A DNA stretch of 64,000 nucleotides from Tachypleus tridentatus (lineage: Eukaryota; Arthropoda; Merostomata; Xiphosura; Limulidae). The DNA lies in assembly GCF_004210375.1 (NCBI RefSeq), contig NC_134833.1:22065396-22129395 (forward strand). Reading direction: 5' to 3'. A model generated the notes under the pieces. That model was not told the DNA's origin. It searched no databases and saw only the letters and a list, made by a program, of their open reading frames with translations. Both the position numbers and the translations under genes were made by a program. Below, in pieces: positions 15,201 through 30,200 of the stretch; position 1 is the first letter of the stretch, and each line of letters starts with the position of its first letter.

Positions 15201-18200
15201 TGCCAAGTTAGTTTGCATTTGCATTTGATTGAGCAACTTTGGGAATGGAGATATGAACCTGTGACCCATAGAATATCCTAACCATCAAGCCATGTCAGAT
15301 TTTGCAAAATTAATTAGAACAATTCACATAAACCATTCTCAAAGATGTAAGATTGAATTGAAACTGTGAATTTTTGTTTTAACATAAAAATATGTACATA
15401 TAAATATTGCAAACTGACCAATTGTGAAATATTTTGATATCTACAATACCTAACCAATTCAACTACTGCTGATGTTGTAGTTTTTATACTCTAAAGTACA
15501 TGCTAAATGTCATGGCAAAGTAAAAAGCTGATACTTTATATAAAACTAACCAACTGAACTACTTCTGTTCTTGAAGTTTTACTTCTCTAAAGTACATTTA
15601 AATCTGATGACAAAATAAAAAACTGATTTTTGAAAAATATGATCAATATATTTTTAAAACCAAAACATTTTGTTCCAAATTGGATTGTTTAAAAGAGTCA
15701 AAACAAATATAATAAAAGCAAGTGAAACAAACACCATACAAAATGCGAAAACACTAAACTGAAATTTATTATATGCAGAAGAAACCATAATTTTGTATAA
15801 CACAACACAGTATCATCCTACAAGTGTTTAATCAAGAGCCATACAACACAGTTCAATTGAAACCCAAATGCTACCAGGTCACAAGAAAAGAAAAACAAAA
15901 ACTACAAAAAACGCATTAACTCAATGTGCATGGTTAGAATCAAAATGTGTATACTGGGACCTTGTACAAAATGCTATTCAACATAGTAAAGTGGTGCCTC
16001 GGTTCTCAAACGACTCCCTTCTCGAACATATTGTTTGAGAAAAAAAATGTCTCGGTTGTCGTACATAAACTCGGTTCCCGAACCAAGCTGTCATGGCCCG
16101 ATTCCACGAAATAACCTGACTGATGACCTGAACGACCCTGCGACCATTTTTGGCCCACGCCAAGCTTGCCCAAAACATTTTACCTGCACCTGTCACTCAG
16201 TCCACACCCCTGCTAAAATCTGATGTGAACTTTCTCATTTTTCTTGTTGTTTCTTTTGTTGTTTTTCTAAATATTCTGATTAAATAAGCCACCATGGGGT
16301 CAAAGAAGGATAATGAAAGCAGCAAACCAAAAAGAAAAATTGTTAGAGCCACAATAGAGGTGGAAAAAGATCTGATAGCGAAGTATGAGAGTGATGTTCC
16401 CATGTCTGACCTTGCTACACTGTTTGGTATGGTGAAGTCTACAGTCTGCACCATACTGAAAAATAAAGAGGTCATCAAAGGAGCTGATATTGCAAAAGGA
16501 GTGACAGTGCTTACGAAACAAAGATCACAAACAATGGAAGAGGTAGAAAAACGGTTGTTGATTTGGGTAAATGAAAAACAGTTAGCTGGTGATAGCATTT
16601 CTGAGACCATCATTTGTGAGAAAGCAAAGCAGTTGCATGGTGACCTCTTGATAAACACCCCTGGAATGAGTGCTGATAGAAGTGATGCCTTTAAGGCTAG
16701 TAGGGGGTGGTTAGAAAAATTTAGGAAGAGAAGTGGGATACATAGTGTGGTGAGACATGGGGAGGGTGCCAGCTCTAACAAAGATGCTGCTGATAAATTT
16801 GTTGGGGAATTTAAGGACTTTGTAGAAGCTGAGGGTTTTATTCCCCCAACAAGTGTTCAACTGTGATGAGACAGGCCTCTTTTAGAAAAAAATGCCAAAG
16901 AGGACCTACATCACCAAGGAGGAGGAGTCACTGATGGGACACAAGCCAATGAAGGACAGGCTAACTCTATTGTTATGTAGTAATGCAAGTGGGGACTTAA
17001 AACTTAAGCCTTTGCTTGTGTACCATTCTGAGAACCCGAGGGTTTTTAAGAATAATAATGTCCTGAAAAGTAAACTTAATGTCATGTGGAGAGCTAATAG
17101 TAAAGCATGGGTAACCAGGCAATTTTTTATGGAGTGGGTCCATGAAGTGTTTGCCCCAAGTGTAAAGAATTACCTCACAGAAAAACAGTTGCCACTCAAG
17201 GCCCTTCTTGTGATGGACAATGCACCTTCTCACCCACCAGGCTTGAAGGACGGGTTGGTGGAGGAGTACAGTTTAATTACAGTGATGCTTTTGTTCCCTA
17301 ACACGACTCCTCTCATTCATTTCAAAGGTGCTTTGAAGTGACCTCTGACACAGAGTTAACCCTCAGAGAGTTCTGGAAAAATCACTTTAATATCCTCCAT
17401 TGCTTGAGGATCATAGACAAAGCCTGGAGGGAAGTGTCTCTGAGGACAATGAACTCAGCCTGGAAGAAATTGTGGCCAGACACAGTAGCAGATAGCGACC
17501 TTGAAGGCTTTGAGGCTGAGCCTGTTGTCGAGGATATTGTCTCACTTGGCAAGTGTATGGGCTTGAATGTGAGTGGTGATGATATGGAGGAGTTGGTGGA
17601 AGACCACAACACTGAGCTCACCAAGGAAGAACTCCAAGACTTTCAGAAGGAGCAGCAACAGAAGGCAACTGAGGAATGTCTTCAGATGAAGAGGAAGGAA
17701 GGGAGGATGTTCCTAGTTCACTAATCAAGGAAATGTGTGGAAAATGGAGAGAGTTACAAAGTTTTGTGGAAAAATTTCACCCTGACAAAGCTGTAGCAAA
17801 CTGCAGCATAAACCTTTTCAATGACAATGCCATGTCTTACTTCAGAAATATTTTAAAATGCAGGCAGAAACAAACCTCATTAGACAAGTTTTTAGTGAGA
17901 AATAGATCCAGTGAGTCTCAAGCAGGTTGTAGCAGTGCAAAGAGGCAGAAAAAAGAAAGAACTCCAAAATGTTTTTATGGAAGGTGACTCCCCTTCCAAA
18001 CAATAATAACCCTCCTACTCTCCACGTTCCTCACCACCTTTCACTTATGTCATCATCTCTCCTCAGCACAGGTAAAGTGCAGTTAAATTTTCATTTATTG
18101 TTTTGTATTGTGTTTATAGTTTTTGTGGTTGACTTTATGCATGTAAGTATTATTATACAGGTATAAATAAGCAATATTTTTACTTATAATGCTTCATAAT

Positions 18201-21200
18201 GCATAATTTTTGGAGGTCTGTAACGGATTAATTTAATTTACAGTATTTCTTATGGGAAAATTTGATTCGATTTTCGAACAGCCTTCTGGAATGGATTAAA
18301 TTCGAGAACCGAGGTACCACTGTATTCCATTATGTAACAGTCATCAAGATCTCATATTACTCTATACTACTGACTCTACAACAGTTTATGTTAGAGAAAA
18401 TACAAGATACAACAAGCACAAAAGCTGTATAAACCTACATATATACACTTAAAAGATTTCAGTAACTTTGTAGGTGCAATTTGTGAACAATGGTCAAAAT
18501 TATTTCAATTTTCATCACATATACATCACCTTGCTCTCTCGGTTGCCAATGTCTAAACCATATTTACTTTAACATCTTACAGACATACATCTTCAGTACA
18601 AATACTTTAGTGCACAAAACTCTTTATACTGTTGGTTAAAAACCTGCCTCATTTCCTCAAAATGGTAACTTTGAAATAATACTCAACATTACTTTTCCAG
18701 TATGAGGCCAACCCACTGGACTGGCCCTGCACATATTCACTTAACTAAAGGAGGAAAATGCAAATAAATAAATAAAAAAGAGTAGAGCACAACCTTTTAT
18801 TTATAATTTTATTCACAGACACATAAACAGTTTTGTGCATCATGACATAATAATTTAAATACAGCTTCTTTTTGCATCTAAAATATGTACAAGTGAATTA
18901 AATATTTCTCTGAAAATACAAGCATTTAAGTGATTGTTTTGTGGACAATATAATAAGTTCCTCAGCATTTTAAATAATATTGATTAAACAGTTTGGGATA
19001 AAATCTAACAGGTTCAGTTGGAATCATTAGTTCAAAGGCTACTAACAAAAAATTTCAAAATTATCACGTCTCAGAAAACTGATGAATTGAAATATTTTTC
19101 AAACAGAATTAACCTGTTAGAAAAAAGAGAAAATGAAAAGCATATTGTACTATTGTTTTTTCCTTATTTCTAACACATGTATCAATTTATTTATTAATTT
19201 CATACCTTGCCTTTTTACCTTAATTTGAATGGATGTTTCACATCTTATTATCCAAAACATAAATTAAAAACCTTATCACAAGTGGATTCAAAATCATGGT
19301 TTTACCTGTATCATCTGAAATGTGTAAATAAGCTTGTTTGTTGAAATTTCATGCAAACCAATACCATCTCTACCAGCTACCAGCTGTCCCTAATTTAGTA
19401 GTGATAAACTATAGAGAAGACAGGTAGTCAGTACCACCTACTACAAATCCTTAAGCTACTCTTTCACCAATGAATAGTGGGACTGGCCATTACATTATGA
19501 TACCCCCACAGTTGAAGGGATGAGTTGGTGATGAAAATTCAAACCTATAACCTACAGGTTGTTAGTTGAGCACTATAACCACTAAGCCATACCAAATCCA
19601 GTGTTACATTGTCTTATACATGTAGTTATCCAATATGTTTGTCATAAAAATGATACTTTATTATAATGGTTAGTACCATTTAAGAGTATGTTAAAATCTG
19701 AGAAAATGTACTTACCTAAAGGTGAGTAAAATGTGCCATCTTCACTGAAAGCACGAGGTACTGGTTCATGTGGTGGGATGAAAGGTGTACTGTCGTTCAC
19801 ACATTTAGCTGTAGAAACACAATAACACATACATTAACAATGCATACCGATACATATCAAACAACTGCAGTTCAAGCCAGGCTGGAAAATTATACTTCAG
19901 TATTTACATGATAGAATTCTACATATAAAGAGCAGTGTACTTACCTATTTGATTATAAGTTTATAAAAGAGACAATCACGACAAAAACAACAAATTTTCT
20001 GTTAATTCTTGACAAATGTAGAATAGGAAAAGAAAATCAACATCTAATAGCCACATCTTTAAGGTCTTGTTGCAAGTGGCAGTAAAAGTGGTTGTACAGT
20101 CAGATGTTATTAATTGATATTTTAAACTGTGCAGCTTAGCCTAAAGGTTTATGCACATGTTTCTATTTGTATTTCCATAGATTTCATGACCCTTGATGAA
20201 TTATTTATAGTTAGTTACTTGTATATATATAAATATATGAAAATATTAAATCACTGTTATGCTAAAATGTTAGTACAGCTAAACGGACAAGAAAGAAAGT
20301 CAAAAACAAAAAGCACCTCAAACAAGAAATACAGATAAATAAGAGTGGAATGAACTACACTCTATGAAGGATAAAGTGTACCTTAATATGAGAGGTATCT
20401 ACAAATTTTAGGGAGGTGTGGTAAAATATGGAAGGCAAACAAAGTGACTGAGGTGAGACAAATCAATGACAGGCCTTCAGTATCTGGTTTTCTTGCAGAC
20501 AACAAATAACTGGGAGTAAAAACCTAATGACTGAAGGGAATGAGGTTTGAATACTTGTTGAGTGAAGAGGTCCTAAACCAATTATGACAAACAATGGGAT
20601 CCTGAGATGGAGGGAAGGAAAAGGGTACAGGAGACAAGAGAGGTGTGGTAAGACATGGGATCTCAAATCCTTTACATAAAACTTGAAGAACCAAACATCC
20701 ATGACAAAGAAACCTGTAGATGTAGAAAGGCCACAAATCGAGCTCCTGCTGGACCAGAGCCCACCAGGTTGTCACCAGTACTGTTGGAGACATTACATGC
20801 ATCATCAAGGAAAACAAGCTGTGGCACTTCAAGAAGTTGGGACAGGCAAGGGTTGGAAAGTGGAAGGACAGGACACTGTAACAGGTACAACACTTGGCTC
20901 TAACCAAGACAAATAGGCTACCAGATGGGAAAGGGTTGACTGTTGTGGGGCTGATGCTAGTCAAGATTCCAGAAACTCTGGAAATGTACAAAACTCAAAT
21001 GCCAAAAATGAGCCACATGTAAATTTCGGAGATATGGTGTATGTAAACAGGCCTTCAATAAGGTGGAATCCTGACCTAGAAGGTCCCAACAACAGAAAAA
21101 CCACATACATAATGCCAGAGATGAAGACAACTAATGAGTTAATGTGGAGGTAAGGAGAGAGAATGTCCCCAGAAGGCCCCTCAGGGTTTCTGTGAAAAGC

Positions 21201-24200
21201 CTCAAATAGGGGATGAATAGTGGAAAGTTACCACAAAAAAGTTGTGAGGGTAAAACTTAGACATGAAAAATGGGCACAGGTTAAGCTGACAGGAGATTTC
21301 GGGCTCATTCCCCAAATAAGAAAAAACAGAGATCAACAGTTGTTGATAGAAATAAGGACAGTCTGCACCTAGATAAGCAAGGACAAACTGATCCAAAGCA
21401 CATGGGAAATGAGGCCTGCTATAGACATCAATTAACTAGGAGGCAAATTCTTCAGCATGGACCCAAGAGTCTGGGAAGGGAGAAAAACAAACAGGAATGT
21501 TCATACAGTAAGGAAGGATGTGGGTCCTGACAAATAAATGTGGGGATAAACCATCACATACCTGAGAAACAAAGTCTAAAAAAACATGGAAGGCTGAACT
21601 GAACCCTCACGAAAGGTATTGGAAGGAAGAGTAAAATCAGGAAGTGGAAACAGGCAATCAAAGTCCCTGTTGGCCTGAATCAGTTCAGCATGCTCAGGAG
21701 GAAATGAGGTAAAGTAAGGTAAAAAAACACAAGTCTGTGCACAAGCACTGTGAAACAAAAAGTGATAACTTAGTAGAGGTGCATGGAGGGATCCACATGC
21801 ACCAAGTAATGTACTATATTCCTATTGGTGAAGAAGTTACAGATGATGTTTTAAATAACTGACATATTGAAATCATGTGATTCCAATGGGGAAGGGACAG
21901 AAGGCTTACAGCATGTGTAAATAAAACTGCTGCACATAGAGGGCTGAATGAATGATAATAGCTAATGTTAGGAGCCAAAGGAAGTGCTGTATTGGAGTTC
22001 ATCAATATTGGTTAAAATCTTCTGACATTCAATCACACAAATAAAACAGATGACTCTGCTTTATATATATAGATTAAAACATTTACACAGTGACATTTCA
22101 ATGTTTCTTTATAATCCTAACAATATCCCTCACTTCAGTTTATAATCTGGTAATGACAGTGCATATTAATGGTAGACAATAAACAGTAGCATTTTTATTT
22201 GTAAAAGAATATTTGATCCATGTTATCATCAAATGTAATGAATTGGATAATTACTAACTAACAAAATAAAGTGGAATCAAAAGTATTTTAAAAGATAACA
22301 AAACAGATACTGTTAAACAGAATGGTTTAAGTGCGCAGGGATAGAAAAAATAGGATTTTTCACAATTTTCTTCAACTTTAACACTTTAAATTCAATGATT
22401 TTCCATGAAGTTGAACACTCTGGTTTATCGACATTAAACTATACGACATAATGGGCTTACCAAGCAATAATGATGCTTTCTCTTCACAAGGCACAACTCT
22501 GAAGTCGAGAAACCATGATTCTGCCCAGGACATAACAAAGGAGGCAATCAACAGGACCACAACAATGGTATAAGGTGTTTGGTCTTTATATGGTGTATTC
22601 CACTGATGATATAATATTTACAACATGAAATGCAGGAAGAACTTAATGAGAAAAAAGAAACTTGTCATTTTGTAGATGCTTTAGCATCAAAAATCCTGAT
22701 AGGGTTCTTGTAAATACAGCTTTTAACTTCCATGTGTAAATTCTATGAACTCAAAATGATGTAATACAATGATAAAACAATTTATCAATATTTTATCTGT
22801 AATATTGTCCACCATGCATTGCTAGGATTAATAAGTCATATCAACAGCAAATGCTCATGTGAGAAAAAAAAATGTTCGAAAAAAACAATTTTTTCTCACA
22901 AAATCAGTCATTATATAATAAATTAACATTTTTTTTAGAATAATTCAAAATCAAAGTAAATAACAGATTCACTGAGCTTTATTTACCGATGTGACATCAG
23001 ACAGATCCTAAGAAAATGTTAGTTATCCAAATTCATCAAATACAGAAAGAAATCAAAATAAAAAGTTTTTTACTTTATAGATTTCTATGAAACAATATTA
23101 TCACATTAAAATTACTTTAGACTATCACTTCTAAACGAATAACTATATGTTCATAATTGTGTAAGAATGCAACCTGACTCTGTATGTGAGTAAAATGAAA
23201 AAATACAGAAAACTCATTTAGACAAATTATATTTGTATCAACAGATAAATTACTCATGATGATGAGAAACCCACTTGAAATAAAACTGTATCTCAAAACA
23301 GATGATACAGGTATTAAAACTTTTATTAAAATAAAACAGAGAACAATGTTTCGACCTTCTTAGGTCATCTTCAGGTTAACAAAGAAAATGTTTATCCTGA
23401 AGATGACCTACAAAGGTCAAAACATTTTTCTCTACTTTATTAAAAGTTTTAATACACATCTTAAGACACATACTATTCATTCTTTCTCCTTTTATTATTT
23501 TAAATGTAGAATAGAATGTAGAATACTACAGAACTCTGTAGTACATTATGTTATCAAAGATGAATAGGTAAAGACTTATATTTGGCTACAAATTATTAAG
23601 AATTCCACACAATAAAGATTTGGAAAATAAAATGTGGTTATAAAAATACATTTTTTTGTAACATTTACCTTTGTGACACTCAAATGTTTCTATGTACATA
23701 TTTTTCATATATACAAACATGGAAGTAATTCTTTATTTTTATTTCCATACATTTAACATGCTTCTTACAATAAAGCTTGTTTGTTTTTGTTTTTTAATTT
23801 CACGCAAAGCCATGTGAGAGCTATTTGTGTTAGCCATCCCTAATTTAACAGTGTAAGACTAGAGGGAAAGCAGCTAGTCATCACAACCCACCTCTAACTC
23901 TTGGGCTACTCTTTTGCCAACAAATAGTGGGATTGACTGTCACATTATAATGCCCCTATGGCTGAAAGGGCGAGCATGTTTGGTGGGATGGGGATTCAAA
24001 TCAGTGACCCTCAGATTACGAGTTAAGTGTCTTAACCATTTTACAATAAAGTGTCATTGTGAAATACTTAAAAAACAAAACTTTACTCTAAATCTCTTAG
24101 TCTCAAAAACATTACACTCAAGAGCAAATAGTTTTCTTTATAAATTTATTATTCCTTAGTATCATTATAAATCAATCCTATGCATTTTTAGCATTATAAT

Positions 24201-27200
24201 TAACCATGGAAAAATATTTTTTGTATTATTATCTAACAGTGACAAACACTTAGTATCCATGTAATCACAGTGGAAAAACACAGTCATTGTATCATTCTAA
24301 TTTAAATACCAAAGAGTGAAATAAGTTTTAATAAACCATATGAGAGATACAGCATAGAATTAATACATACATGTACAAATACCATAACATTCAGGTTTTT
24401 AGCCTAAGTGTCACTGACTGAATTACCCACATCACTGGAAGTGTTTAAAAACAAAACAAAAATGGAAAACATGAATTTTATTTATATCTGAAAACTGCTC
24501 CTCAAACCAATAAGTACAGAAAATAGTAAGCTAGCAACATGTACATGGGACTGATAAATATTAGCTAAAAAAATTGCAACATCAAAACCCTGAAAATGAA
24601 TGAAAATTACTAAAGATCATTTTGTAAAATACTGAAGCATACAGGTGTACATGATTTGTCAAAGATGCTAATCTTAGAATGGGTTACTTCAGCAGATATT
24701 CAAGAAACAAAACAATATATTTACCTGGTAGAAAAATACTTTACATATGACAAAAATTCCAGTAACAGTTGTGGTTACCTAGGTAAAAACAAAATACAAT
24801 GTCTAAATAAACATATTTTTAAAAATTGACAAATATACATAATTTTTGTTTGCTTGAAGTTTGAGTAAATCTGCACAACAACTATCTGTGTTAGCCGTTC
24901 CTAAATTTAGCAGCGAAAGACTAGAGGGAGGGCAGCTAGTTATCATTACCAATTTTGAACTACTCTTTTATCAACAAATAGTGGGATTGACCATTACATT
25001 AGAATGCCCCCACAGTTAAAAAGGACAAGCATGTTTGGTGGGACAGAGATTTGAACCCACAACCCTCAGACTGCAAGTGCACATTTCTTAGTTCACTGGG
25101 ATTTTGAAAATAAACATTAACTTTGGAAGTGTTAAAATAGTGAAGTAATTCTGGAGAAAATTTCATTAATAAATGAGTAAACATAATATAAGACATACTG
25201 TTAGTTACGTGCTGACTGAACACATAATATTACACTCAATATTAGTTACGTACTGACCACACGCATAATATTAGGCTTACTATTAATTACATACTGACCA
25301 CATACATGATATTAAACTTACTATTAGTTATGTACTGATCATACACATATTTGATTTGTCGTTGGCCATCTGATGGCCACACATATAATATCAGACTTAC
25401 AGCAGACTATCTACTGACCATTCACATAATATCATTAAGTGACAATCACAGTTATACAAAAGATTTCTGTAGACTTAGAATTCACTATTGAACTTTGAAA
25501 TTTTATCATGCTTTGTATCATAAGCATTATTAAATACAACTTACAGCAATATTGTAACTGTATCAAGTAAAAAGTCAAGTTTATCTGCAAACATTCATTA
25601 ATACACATGTGCATAACAGGCAAATCACATGAAAGAAAGGTAAAAATAAAAGTTTAGAGCAAAACACAAGAAGATTGCTCACTCAGTTAATACAAACGAA
25701 TGTTTATTATAGTTGTTTCTCAAATAGAATTAAATATACGTGTCTCAACAAAAACAAAAACAGTATATATTGTACACATTGGTACTTGTACGTTCACTGT
25801 GGCAAATATATGTTGAACTAACAAAAACAAATGATTACTCACTGCTATCATCCACCAGTGGGACATCCTGAAAAGTCCATAGGCAAGCAAAATAAAAATA
25901 AACCTCCACAATGATACCACCTACAATAGAATTACATCTTACTGACAATACAGGTGTACATGTAAAAAATATTTTTTGAAATATTATATGATTACCACTT
26001 ATAGAGCATGTATTCTTAAAAAAAAAATTCATTTGAAATGTGGCATTCTGGAAAAATATAGAATAGCAACTACACAGTAAAGAAAAACTACAAAGAAAGT
26101 ACTGAAACTTGTAAAGACAACTACTGGACACACCTAGGAAATGAAAGATGCACTATAATGGACACATAAACAAAAGGTTGAGAGAGATTCATGGGCTCAA
26201 TAATATTATAAAATGTTTCAGAGGTAAGATCTTTAATTGGGAAAACTGATCAAGGCAGTAAAAGATGTTAAACAACAAACCATAGGCTTTGACCCTCAGG
26301 ACTGGGGGAGACACCACGATTGATGGTTTGATTGGTGATTACGATAAAGACTATTACATGCACTGAGTTAAAGATGCATGTTTCTCACTCATTAAGTTTA
26401 GCCTGAAACCAGATGTGTTACCAATTAGCCCTAATGTTGTTTCAGCTGAAATATAGAACATTAAGAATTTCTAATGTTAATTAACTTAAAAATGTTGAAA
26501 TAATACAATAATTTATATCTTCATTACTGATCTACAATTATGTAAATAATGTAAAAACAAAAACTAAAATAAAACTAACCAGTAAGCTCACAAATATTAG
26601 TGTGCACAGATGCTTTATCATAATAATAGGCTTTTCATGATGAAGTTAGCAAAGACTCCTTAATAGCTGGTTTTATTCCTTCTCATAAAAATTCACTTTA
26701 GCTTAATTTATGAAGAATAGTAAAAAATAAATTAATTAACAAAATGTAGAAACTTCATTACTTCATTTGGAAATGATAAAACTTGATACATTATGATGAA
26801 TTTCAATTAATAATACATTTGGCTGAGATAATACACTAATGGTTGGTTGATTTGGTGTTTTATGGCACAAAGTAGCGAGGCTGTCTGTGCTAAACATCCA
26901 GTAAAAAGTTTAAGTAAATTTAGTAAAATTCATAAAAGGAAATTAAGGTAAAAAAAACAAAGTTTAAAAAAAATAAATAGCATAAAACCAATGTTTACAT
27001 CTAGTCTACAACATTAAGAGAAAAACTACAGCAATACAAGTTGTAAAGAACTTTCTGTAGCATAATTATAATTATCATAACTCACCAGGAAGACTAACAG
27101 GTAAGCACAAAAACCACCGTCAGTCACCTGAAGTTGGACTTTCCAGTCCTGGTTCCGAGCTATCTCACATCATAGCCGTTTTCAAAAAGTAAAGTAATAA

Positions 27201-30200
27201 AAGTTCTAAAAGACTTGTAGCAAAATTTTAATAATAACTCACCAGGATGACTAATGGGTAGTTCAAATGGGTAGTTAAAACAGCAGTGTTAGTCACCTGA
27301 AGGTGGCCTTTCTAGTCCTAGTTTTGAGTTATTTGATGCTACAGCTATATTCTAATTTCAAATCGAAGTAGATGGACTGTATTTCTTAAAAGGGAATCAC
27401 ATTAAAAAAGGTCTAACTTAAAAATTAAAAACCTTAATGGCATTAAAAAGATTAATGGCTTTTAAAAAAACTAAAAACATTTCCAAAGTGGACAGTGTCA
27501 CTATAACCAATAACACTATCTAATGTTATGGACAAACCTTGGGAGATAACATGTTTAAAATAGTTCCGTCGTTGAGAGTCGTAACAACGGCAAGAAAATA
27601 AAATGTGGCTTATTTTGGCCTGAGTGTTACACAGACAACATGTTGGTGCATCAGTTCTAGATAAAAGAAAATGATGAGTTAAAAAACTGCGACCAAAGCG
27701 TAGTCTAGTTAGAACAATTTCCTCTTTCTGATCCTGAAGTAAGCAAGACAGCCAAAGTCCAATATAAGGTTTTATGTGGGAAAGCTTGTTTTTGTATTGC
27801 TCACTCCAAGTCAACAGCCAGCTGGCACAGAGCCAAGCCTTGAATACAGGATCATAGTCCATGTATGGAACAGGCACAGCAGTGATAGTGCCAGAGCAGA
27901 CAGATTTAGCTGAGGTGTCGGCAAGTTCTTTCCCACGAATGCCAATGTGGCCTGGTATCCAGAAAAAGTGGATTTGAAGTAGTTGTTAAGAGAAATGGGC
28001 CAGTTGGTTTTGAATATCGGCAAGAACAGGGTGTGAACTAACATGAAGCTATTCCAAGACCAGTACAAAACTAAGCAAGTCAGTATAAATAGTGCAATTT
28101 CAATACTGCTTAGCTTCTATGTGATCCAGGGCAAGAGAAATGGCATATAGTTCAGCAGTGAACACAGAAGTTGTAGAGGGGATTCTGCACGCAACCACCG
28201 AACCACAACAAACCATTACAGAGTCACCTGATTTCAAACCACCTGTATAAATAGGAATGAAACAATGGTTCAAAAGATGTTCAGCAAATAACTGACAGTA
28301 TTTCCAATCAGGAGTGTATGCTTTTCTCAGATGACTTAAAGATAGGTCACATTTGGGGAATGTAAGACTCCATGGTGGGATGGGCTGCATCTGTATATGA
28401 AGGCTAAAAGGAGAAATGGCAGATTGTTTGTTCTGAAAAAGTATGGCCCAACAAAAAAAAAAATGCTACCACAGGTGAGATGCTTTGGTAAGGAAGTTTT
28501 AAAGCATAAAGTTAGTTGCAAACAGCGGAGGTGCAAATAAGGTTCATGAGATTCAATGTATACACTGTAAACTGAGGAAGTGTGGAAAACCCCAGTGCAG
28601 AGCCAAAGTCCTTGATGATGAATGGGGTCCAGCATCTTTAAGGCTGATGTTCTGGCAGAGCTGTATACCAGTGATCCATAGTCGAGTTTCGATCAAATAA
28701 GAGAATGATACATCTTCAGCATAGAATATCGACCTGCTCCCCAAGTGGTGGAAGAGAAGACACAGAGGATGTTCAGTGTTCTTGTACATTTGACCCGTAG
28801 CTGTTGAATGTGTGGTATAAAGGTCAGCTTATGGTCAAAGATAAGCCCCAAGAACTTTGTCTCAGGGCAGCACAACTTCATCAATATGGAGTTTGAGATC
28901 AGGATGAATACCCCACTGGCAGCAAAAGTGCATGCAAACAATTTTAGAGAGAGAGAGAAGTTAAAGCCGTTTGCTGTGGTCCACTCCAGTAAATGACTGA
29001 AGGCTGTCTGTAGCTACTGCTCAATATACCTCGTGTTCAACAAATGACATGAGACATGAAAGTCATTGACACAGAGCCTGTTTACAACAGTGAAAGGGAG
29101 TTGTTCAGTGATGGCATTAATCGTTATAATGAAAAGTGTGACACTCAAAACACAGACCTGAGGGACTCCAAGTTCCTGTAGAAAAGAACGGGAAAGTGTC
29201 AAACTCACACTAACTTGGAATCTCCTGTCTATTAAAAAATTAAAAAAAAAGGGCAAATGGCCATGTAACCCATATATATGGAGGTCTTACAAAATGCCAT
29301 ACCTCAATGTTGTATCACAAGCCTTCTCAATGTCAGAGAATATTGACACAAGATGTTGTCATTTGAGAAAGGCTTGTGATACAACATTGAGGTATGGCAT
29401 TTTGTAAGACCTCCATATATATGGTTATGTGGCCATTTGCCCATTTTTATTAAAAACGTTTTAATAGACAGGACATTCGAAGTTAGTGTGAGTTCAACAC
29501 TTTCCCGTTCTTTTCTACAGGAACTTGGAGTCTGACTGATGTTTCAAGTCAAATCAGATGGTCTATGGTGGAGTGCTGTTTTCAGAACCTACACTGGGTG
29601 GGCAAGAGGAGGTTGACTGATTTGAGGAACCAAACAAGACAAGCATTAACTGTCCTCTCTGAGGTCTTACAGACACAGCTCATCAAAGCAACAGAACGGT
29701 AGTTGGAAGGAAACTCTGGATCCTTCCCTGACTTAGAGAAAGGTAGAACAATAGCCTGGCACCAGGCATCAGAAAAAACATTCTCCTGCCATATCTGGTT
29801 AAAAACAATCAGAAAAAAAGCAAGAGAGGCAGGAAATAAATGGCACAGCATTTCATAGTGTACATCATCAGGTTCAACTGATGTGCTGCCAGACTGGTGA
29901 AGGGCCAGTTTGAGTTCTGCCAATGTAAATGTCACAGAGACAATCAGCTTGAAAGGAAAGAGGTGTTCACTCTGACTGAGTCTTGATGGCTAAGAAGGTG
30001 AAAAAAGAAGCAGAAGTGCTAGATACCTGGCAAAAACTTTCACCTAGAGCATTGGCGATGCTCTAGGTATCAGCTACTTCCTGACCATCAGAAAGCAAGA
30101 TCGAGAAGGGGACAAAATTATATTGGCCACTGACTCTTTGAATTTTATCCGATATGACTTCAGAACTAGTGGTAGAAGATATGTTTGTTGTGAACTTAAT

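Noticed and set aside
20655-20916. Plus-strand frames of 77-82 codons in the purine-rich block
   Set aside because: They overlap each other in several frames, have no motif, and probably result from the base composition.
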